This document shows positions 57,187 to 64,000 of a stretch of 64,000 nt of DNA, piece after piece; the first letter of the stretch is position 1; every line of letters begins with the position of its first letter. This stretch comes from Rotaria sp. Silwood1 (Eukaryota > Rotifera > Eurotatoria > Philodinida > Philodinidae), in assembly GCA_905250075.1 (NCBI GenBank), contig CAJNOP010000003.1, positions 3,514,833 to 3,578,832 on the forward strand, written 5' to 3'. The translations under genes and the position numbers were made by a program. The notes below the pieces were generated by a model. That model had not been told where the DNA came from, searched no databases, and saw only the letters and a program-made list of their open reading frames with translations.

Positions 57187-58993
57187 TCAAGCACTGTTCT
57201 TCGACGTATAGATGTATCCATTTCCCTTAAAAAATAATAAAAGTAGTTATTATTAATCAAAAATCGAAAAACTGATCGTCATTTTACTGTGGAAGGACAT
57301 TGAAGTGTATCTGCTAAATACCAGGTTGTTGTTTTTTGACCAACTTTTTGCATCTATACATAAAACATATAATATATCATTCACAAGGTTTTAACAGAGT
57401 ATTCTAACCATATTATTCCAAAGTTCAACAGCAGCAGCTTCATGACCTTTTTGACTGAAATGGAAACAATCAGGTGAAAAATATGAGAAATCAGCCGAAC
57501 CACCGCTCTATAATAAAAATAAAGTTTATTCAAAAAAATGTTTCCCTTTGAAAACGTTTTTTTTAAATATACCGTAACAGGTACTTTCATATGTTCCATA
57601 AATGGTTGTCGAACAACAGTAAAATCATCAGATGTATCATAAATACCCGAATCAATTAATGCAGTTGTTTCTCGTTGATAATCAATATTCGCCACACGTA
57701 TTTGGTCACGTGTTTTCTTATCAACACCACAATCACACATGAAACTATTATATTCAAAAACTACTCGAACACATGTTCTTCTATTTTATCTTACTTTTGT
57801 AATGTTTGACATCGAACACCTTCATGTAAATCTTTAAGTTCAGCAACATTAAGAACAGTTACAAAATTAACTAGTGTACGAGGCATTCGAGCTTTAAGAA
57901 TATCTAATGCACGTTTAATATTATTTGCATAATTAGCTGGACTGAATCGATCCTAATGAAGTAAAAAAAAATGATTAATTTCATAGATATATAGAAAGTA
58001 AAAAAAAAACAACATACGGTAGCTTTGCAATAACTACAAAGATCATTACCACCAATAAAGAATGTAACCAATTTCCAATCTGCAGCAAATTTTGCAGCAC
58101 CTAATGCTTGAGTCATTCGTTCAACAAGAAGATTTGCTTGACTAGGCATATCACTACAAAAAATAACATATTATAAATATAGGTAAATTTTTATTTTTTG
58201 AGAACAATAGATTTCATTTACGAAGAAATAGCACCAGCTTTGGCAACATTAAAACCAGCTTTTGAAGAATTTCGATTACCAGTTCCAAGTGAATAACCAT
58301 CTAATTTACTATTGAATTGTCGTAAAATATCTAAAAATCAAATGAAAAAAAGATTTGTTTTATTAATGCAATAATATCAAATAAACATACTGGCTAAGGT
58401 GACAACTTTTTGAAGATTTTCATCTCCACCAATACTAAAATATAAAATAAGAACTAGAGAAATAATAAGAATATTTTCTTTACCTCCATGAAACACCTCG
58501 ATATTCGACTATAACAGCAACTACTGAGAATGCTTTAGCACCATTTGCAGCCTAGAATATCAATAAAAGAATTGAAATATTCTATATATTTTTATACTGT
58601 TAAACTATCGCCCATCGATGCTATATGTTTGATATCAGCTGGTCGTAAAGCATGAACTTAAAATATATAAGAACAAAAAGCATATATTAATTAATGAAAA
58701 AACAAATATAGAAACCTGATGTTGGAACTGTTGGTGATGGAGTTAATGCTGGACAGTTAAATATCACACGAGCATCAGCAAAAGCCAAGGGACCCTAATG
58801 GTTAGAATCAAAAATTACAAGAAACAAATATTTGATATCTTTACCAAAATTCTCATTCGTTCAGCTGGAGTATGTTCTCGTACATATTGTCCTAAGGCAA
58901 TACCTACTCAAAAAAATTCCGTACTAAAACAAAGAACACTTGAAGAATAATCTTACCACAAGTTAAGAGGACACTTAAATAGGAGAGTAACAT
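57187..58993 (-). CDS. phospholipase B1-like GDSL lipase
   Basis: A secreted or membrane-tethered GDSL/SGNH esterase of the animal phospholipase B (PLB1) family, cleaving acyl chains from glycerophospholipids. About thirteen small exons with introns mostly about 50-60 bases, roughly 370 residues. Signal peptide [17 protein letters not shown]. Block I is MGDSLTAANGA, with an intron after GDSL-T. The oxyanion Gly lies in SWSIGG; block III is FFIGGNDLC; the catalytic Asp/His block is [14 protein letters not shown] near the C-terminus, so the active site looks complete. The last exon (57225-57187, [12 protein letters not shown]) matches the short tail expected after CPST. One lipase domain only, unlike the four tandem units of mammalian PLB1. 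It lies 247 bases from the knottin-like gene and next to a decayed copy of itself. Confidence 0.9.
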
Positions 58994-59890
58994 TTTTTTT
59001 TTTAATTAACTTCTCTAAATATCTTTCGATATCTACTTATAAAAGATAAAAGAGAAATGCAGAAAACTTGTCTATGATTTTGTTTTTATATACAGAAGTA
59101 CAATTTTATCCTGTACAGATGTTCGATTTTCTCATAGCCTTTAGAAAAATAATGGCGTGAGGCTGTTTTATGTCATTCATTTGATGTTTTTTTTTAAATA
59201 AATATTTAAATTATCATATAAAATTATTGATAAAAAATATGCACTGAATTAACGTTTATAGCGTATCATTGTTGAATAAATGATTTGCTCAGCGGTAGTG
59301 ACATTGATTCAGCCTTGATTCCACTTTGTTTCTATTCACAACGAAGAACATTTATAAATTTCTTCTATCATTAGAAAGTTAATTGAGAAAAGAATATTTT
59401 TCTGACGAAATTTTCTACTTCTTAATCATTCATGTACACCTTTTCAAAAATCTATTCAAATAAAATCTACTTTTAGCAGTCCAAAATGGTCATGTATACA
59501 GCAAAAAATAATATATTAATGGGAGTACTTAATTTGATTTGAACTCAAATTGAGTGTCATCTTCTCTGAGTAATTGAATTCAAGAACTTTTTTCGATTAC
59601 GCTGAACAATGCTTTATTTCTTATGCTGTCTAATTTGCAAAATAAAATCGTTCACTCATTCATATTCAAAATCAATGAAATTATTTCGTATCATTTAGTA
59701 TTTATTTATCGGAAGAAAAATCCAATGAACTATACAATAAGAATTTTTATTCATATTCGATCGAGTTCTATGCATTGTTCTTCAATGAATCGACGAATTT
59801 ATCTGTTCCCTCTGCACTTTTGAATTACGTAAAGAAAAAAAAAGACATGATCATTGTCTCATCATGACACAACATGTAAATGTTTCTAAT
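58994..59890. other. intergenic between the lipase and its decayed copy
   Basis: Presumed lipase promoter. An open frame at 59623-59823 has no coding features. Confidence 0.4.
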
Positions 59891-60646
59891 AAATTACAAT
59901 TAGTGGTGTTTTTTTGACTAGCTCGATGCATCTATAAATAAAAAATACAATAAATCATGCACGTGTCAAAAACATACTATTTTTATCATCTTATTGCAAA
60001 GTTCAACAGCAACAGATTCATGTTTTTTTTTGATTAAAATGAAAAAACTATTCATGGCCAAAATATGAGCAATCAGTCAAACCATTTTTTCAAAAATGAT
60101 TTCATTTGAAAATTTTTGTCTTTATTCCGTAAGAGGTATTTTCGTATGTTCTATGAATGATTGTTCAACTACAGTAATCTCATCAGATGTATCATGAATA
60201 TTTGAATCAATTAATACCCTTATTACTTGTTGATATTCAAGATTCATTGCAGGATTGCATATTTTGACAAATAACTCCTTGATGTATATTTTCAAATTCA
60301 ACACTATTTAAAATCCGTCACAAAATTAAATAAGAATACGAGGCATTCGAAATATTAAATCATCTAATATTCTTTCTGCAAATAATTTGTCCATAGGTTC
60401 GAAAATATGACGACGCATTAATACACATCCGATGTTCTTGTAATCAACATAAAGGTCATGAGTACATATAAAAAATGTAACTAAATAGGTTTCCTTACGA
60501 AACAAATTTTCCGTATGTAATGAAGTAATCATTGGTGAGATGAAAATATTAGCTTGAATAGACACATCAATGAAAGCAGAAGAAAATATAATAAGATTAT
60601 TGTTTGATGTATCAAATTCTTACATTGAAAAAAAGTATCTGTTAGA

Positions 60647-61272
60647 ACAATATTAGAATTATTATCGGAATTTAAAAAAAAGACCATCTGGAAAAATGCT
60701 TATAACTTTTGAACGAAGATAGCTAGAGCCCTGTGATTTTTACCATTCAAAAGAGGAGACAAGGGAACGCCTTTTTCTTCAATATTGCATGCGACGGAAT
60801 CATTTAAAAATCAGTCATTTCTACAAAACATCGAAAAAATGTATAAAAAAACGGTCTGCCATTCAGTTGAAAATTTGATGGAAAGTAAGAAAATATGCTT
60901 AAAAATTAAAAGAATTCCATAGTTTTCGTACGATTGAATAGACAAGTTTATTTGTTCAACATTAGGAGATGGAAAGATAATCATTCGAATTATATCTTGA
61001 ACTATACATCTGAAGTTCCTCTATCTAGATCAGATGTCAGAACCAAAATTTCATCCGAATGACAGATCGTTTTCATACATTTTTCGATGTTTTGTAAAAA
61101 TGACTGATTTTTAAATGATTTCGTCGTATACAATATTGGAGAAAAAGGCGTTCCCTTGTCTCCTCTTTCGAATGGTGAAAACCACAGGGCTCTAGCTATC
61201 TTCGTTCAAAAGTTATAAGCATTTTTCCCAATGGTCTTTTTTTAAAATTACGATAATAGTATTAACATTATT
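60647..61272. mobile_element. foldback (MITE-like) element with ~260-base arms
   Basis: The left arm (about 60647-60905) and right arm (about 61020-61272) are inverted copies at high identity. Examples are AATGCTTATAACTTTTGAAC, GAAGATAGCTAGAGCCCTGT, AGAGGAGACAAGGGAACGCC and AAAAATCAGTCATTT. The spacer is about 115 bases and non-coding. The arms are much better preserved than those in the spectrin introns, so this is a younger insertion. It lies in the decayed lipase copy between its block III and FNSK exons. Confidence 0.8.
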
Positions 61273-61713
61273 TTGATTATCAGTATCAATGGGCAAACCG
61301 AAAAACTTGCTATTGAATTTTCGTAAAATATCTGTTATATACATTATATAAATTTTCAAAACAAAAACGAAGAACTTCTCAGTGAAAGTAAAAATTGATA
61401 AAAGATTATAATCTCCTTCAATACTAATCGATGTATGATGAAACCGACATGGTAAATTCTACTTTCGTTGCAAACACAACTGTTAAAAACCATACAAGAA
61501 AAATGTCGAATAATTAAAATGTCAAAAAGTAAAAAATGTCGTATACAGAAATGTCGTAAAAACAAGATGTTGATAGATGAAAGTGCCGACTTATTCAAAC
61601 GTCGAAATAATATAAATTATTATTTAGTTGATAATAAAGAATTCAATATCTTTATTTCATTTACAGAACTTGTATTCATAGTTAAAAATTTTTTTTATGA
61701 CAAGAAAAGTGAA

Positions 61714-61788
61714 TGTGGGTGTGAGTGTGAATAGATGAGAATGAATAGAACACATGCATCCACGCCTACACTCACACCCTAACTATGC
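61714..61788. repeat. short hairpin with telomere-like arms
   Basis: GTGGGTGTGAGTGTGAAT pairs with the complement of the CACGCCTACACTCACACCC stretch across a loop of about 30 bases. It is the clearest member of the G-rich hairpin set, and its right arm matches 26443-26472. Confidence 0.6.
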
Positions 61789-62228
61789 CTTACCAATTGA
61801 CTGATAGTGTCATTGTGATTTGAATAATCGACTGTTAGTGTTTCTATTCTCGGCGCTTGTAATTTTAAATATCAGAACTATCATAAGAACATATATTTCG
61901 ACAATTTTACACTTTAATATTTTTGCTTTTCGACATATATTTTGATGATGATTCTATCTTCATGAAGTACTTCAATATTTGATAAGAACAACAATAAGTA
62001 TAGAAGCTTTCACCATATCTACCACTTAAAATATAAGAATATCAAAATATTCTCGTCTTTATTTTGTCAAACTATTAGTCATAGCAACAATATGTCGATT
62101 ATCAGTTAAACATAAAATATGAACTAAAAATGCCAGTAAAATTACAAATACATACAAAGATACCAAATATCTGAAATGGAAACTGTCGATGATAGAATCA
62201 ATGTCAAACAGTTGAAATTTATATGTGT

Positions 62229-62662
62229 CTACCACGGACAAAATTAACGCAACACGTATTTTTGATAGATATTTTCATTAACGGTCGACCACGAAAAATA
62301 CAAGTTTTTTAGAAATTTTTTTTCGTCTATAGAACTTTGTAGAGCTCATTTCGCTGATCATTTTGATAAAAAGAAATATTCAAATTTACTCGATAAATAA
62401 CGAACCTTGGCTCAGAATACTCAAAAATATCACCTACTACTCAGCAGTGGTCACGAACAATCCTAAGTTTTGAGTATTTTGACTCTAATGCCATTAATTA
62501 TTGAGTAAATTTGAATATTTTTTTTACCAAAATGATCAACGAAACGAGCTCTACAAAGTTCTATCGACGAAAAAATTTCTAAAAAACTTATATTTTTCGT
62601 GGTCGACCGTTAATGAAAATATCTATCAAAAATACGTGTTGCGTTAATTTTGTCTGCGGTAG
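62229..62662. mobile_element. foldback (MITE-like) element with ~170-base arms
   Basis: The left arm (62229-62398) and right arm (about 62497-62662) are inverted copies. They share GACAAAATTAACGCAACACG, ATAGATATTTTCATTAACGG, TCGACCACGAAAAATA, and AGAACTTTGTAGAGCTC against its near-match. The central ~100 bases are non-coding. The element splits the third exon of the decayed lipase copy, between the SLAINN and INFNC remnants. Its ends read CTACC...GGTAG. It is a different family from the 60647-61272 element. Confidence 0.8.
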
Positions 62663-62760
62663 TGTATTATTAATAGCTAAAGAATTCTCTATCAAGAGAG
62701 ACACCAAAATCTTCGTCATTCGTTCAGTCAGAGTACGAAGCTAAAGTAGCAGATCAAATA

Positions 62761-63099
62761 CGATTAACTATTATCAAATCTCTGAAAACTCAATTTCATA
62801 AATCAATCAATTAATCATACTGCAAATCACTAAAGGACTGAAATAGGATAATAACATATCCGTTTACATGATAAAGAAACAATGTACTTGAAATGTATTG
62901 ACAATGATAAGATGAATATCGAATTCATAAAATTGTATGATGTACTCTGCATACATTTAATATTCCTACACGCTCAGACTATAAATGAAAGCTATGAAAT
63001 ATTTCTTTCATTGCACACATACACATTTGAATTTTTATTCATCAATCTGACATATATAAAACAAGAAATTTCATTATAATTGTCAATATACATATTTAA
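62761..63099. other. intergenic, nothing recognised
   Basis: Short gap between the decayed lipase and the RFC3 stop codon. An open frame at 62882-63079 shows no coding features. Confidence 0.45.
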
Positions 63100-64000
63100 T
63101 TAATCAAAATCTTCATCAAGACCAGCAGCCATTTTTTGCATATGTTGCTTATAAATACACATAAATTTTGCTATAAATGCTTCAAGATGAAAGATTTCTT
63201 TTGAACCTTGTCGAAGACGATGTTCATATTCAGCAGCTATGTGTGTTATTTGAATTTTTAATATATCATCACAATTTGCCAATAATTCTTCAAGTAAACC
63301 CTAAGTATAAATTTTAATCTTGATACAAATTTCTAAGAAAGAAAATTTTATACTTTAAAAATAATTTCTGCTGGAATACAATGTGCAATTAATTCATAAA
63401 GACGTTCACGTGCTTCTAAAATCCTACAAAAAGAAAACGTAGATTTTCAATTATGACGAAGAAAAAGAATATTTACCGTTGAGGCGTTTGCTGTTCACCA
63501 ATCATGCGTGCTGTGTCACGTAAATATATTTCCCAATCTGGTTCAATGATTTGCTGGTCTTTTGTTAATGGAATTCTAATAGAAAAACATTTAGTTTTGG
63601 CATATTTTGAATCAAAATCTTTACTTTTGTGTAGCACATGTTTGAAGCATAAGTAAAGCTCTTCGAAGATTTCTTTGACTTTTTTCTCCAATACGATTTG
63701 CTACATCATTTAGTAATTGAATTCCTTCCAAATGTGCTACTTTTTTTAAAACTTTACTGATCTAAATATGAAAATTTCCAAATGATGCATAAATACATAA
63801 ATAAATAAATAAATCAACAAACTTCGTTAATCGTTGGTGCAGCAACTCTTATAGCTAAACATCGACTTCGAATAGCAGGTATCACACGTGATGTTGAATT
63901 ACAACACAGTATAAGTCGACATGAACTAACATATTTTTCCATTGTACGACGAAGACCATGTTGAGCATCTCGTGTTAATTTATCAACTTCGACAATAACA
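63100..64000 (-). CDS. RFC3: replication factor C subunit 3 (partial, C-terminal part)
   Basis: RFC3 is a small subunit of the clamp loader that places PCNA on primed DNA. Exons here: 64000-63823 (continues off the window), 63761-63625, 63575-63477, 63423-63354 and 63300-63100, in phase. The N-proximal part shows [44 protein letters not shown] (sensor 1 region and the SRC motif). It continues with [68 protein letters not shown] and the stop at 63100. This tail is characteristic of RFC3 (RFC38) rather than RFC2, 4 or 5. The ATP-binding Walker motifs lie beyond the window. Confidence 0.93.

Larger units (their letters stand above)
59895..62760 (-). pseudogene. decayed tandem copy of the phospholipase B-like gene
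   Basis: Exon remnants appear in the same order as in the intact lipase at 57187-58993. They are ERMTKIL (near 62730), SLAINN (near 62690), INFNCLTLILSSTVSIS (near 62160-62215), VHILCLTDNRHIVAMTNSLT (near 62065-62125), ILRKFNSK (near 61300-61330), SIQANI...LVTFFICTHDLY (near 60440-60560), NIHDTSDEITVVEQSFIEH (near 60130-60220), HESVAVELCNK (near 60000-60035) and a remnant near 59900-59935. The GDSL nucleophile block has become MTNSL and the GGND block CTHD, so catalysis is lost. Frames are broken in several places. Three non-coding insertions interrupt it (60647-61272, 61714-61788, 62229-62662). It is a plain tandem gene duplicate, not a retrocopy, since intron positions are kept. Confidence 0.8.

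Overview
The window looks like part of an animal genome with compact, intron-rich, AT-rich genes. Most introns are 45-60 bases; a minority reach about 1 kb. The best guess is a bdelloid rotifer. This is inference from short introns, 3' splice sites lying directly on start codons (rotifers are known to use spliced-leader trans-splicing), F-box/LRR-type genes and scattered G-rich tracts resembling the TGTGGG telomere unit I recall for Adineta. No search was run.

Layout. Positions 1-8,356 (minus) hold the 5' two thirds of a beta-spectrin gene running off the left edge. 8.4-15.2 kb is non-coding apart from a decayed secreted-protein-like gene near 12-13.3 kb. A sodium-coupled SLC5 transporter (15.2-18.2 kb, minus) diverges from a B-box-like coiled-coil gene (19.2-21.3 kb, plus). 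21.3-28.3 kb is repeat-rich and holds a decayed gene. A secreted carboxylesterase (28.3-30.15 kb, minus) is followed by an F-box gene (31.4-34.1 kb, plus), a long repeat-bearing gap and a small four-helix membrane protein (38.2-39.0 kb, plus).

From 40 kb on every recognised gene is on the minus strand. In transcription order these are RFC3 (63.1-64 kb, partial), a decayed phospholipase B copy (59.9-62.8 kb), an apparently intact phospholipase B (57.2-59.0 kb), a mucin-stalked cystine-knot protein (56.4-56.9 kb), a CTCF orthologue (50.5-54.1 kb), the CLPTM1L scramblase (45.2-50.1 kb) and an uncharacterised acidic protein with a papain/C39-like tail (40.6-45.0 kb). The last three are only 405 and 207 bases apart.

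Highlights. The CTCF orthologue has eleven zinc fingers matching CTCF in order, plus an upstream SVYDF motif like the cohesin-binding motif of vertebrate CTCF. There is a family-like set of long-armed foldback (MITE-like) elements, several of which account for the unusually long introns. Short hairpins with telomere-like arms recur. The duplicated phospholipase B has lost its active-site motifs and been colonised by foldback elements. No CRISPR, tRNA, rRNA or recognisable retrovirus-like element was found.
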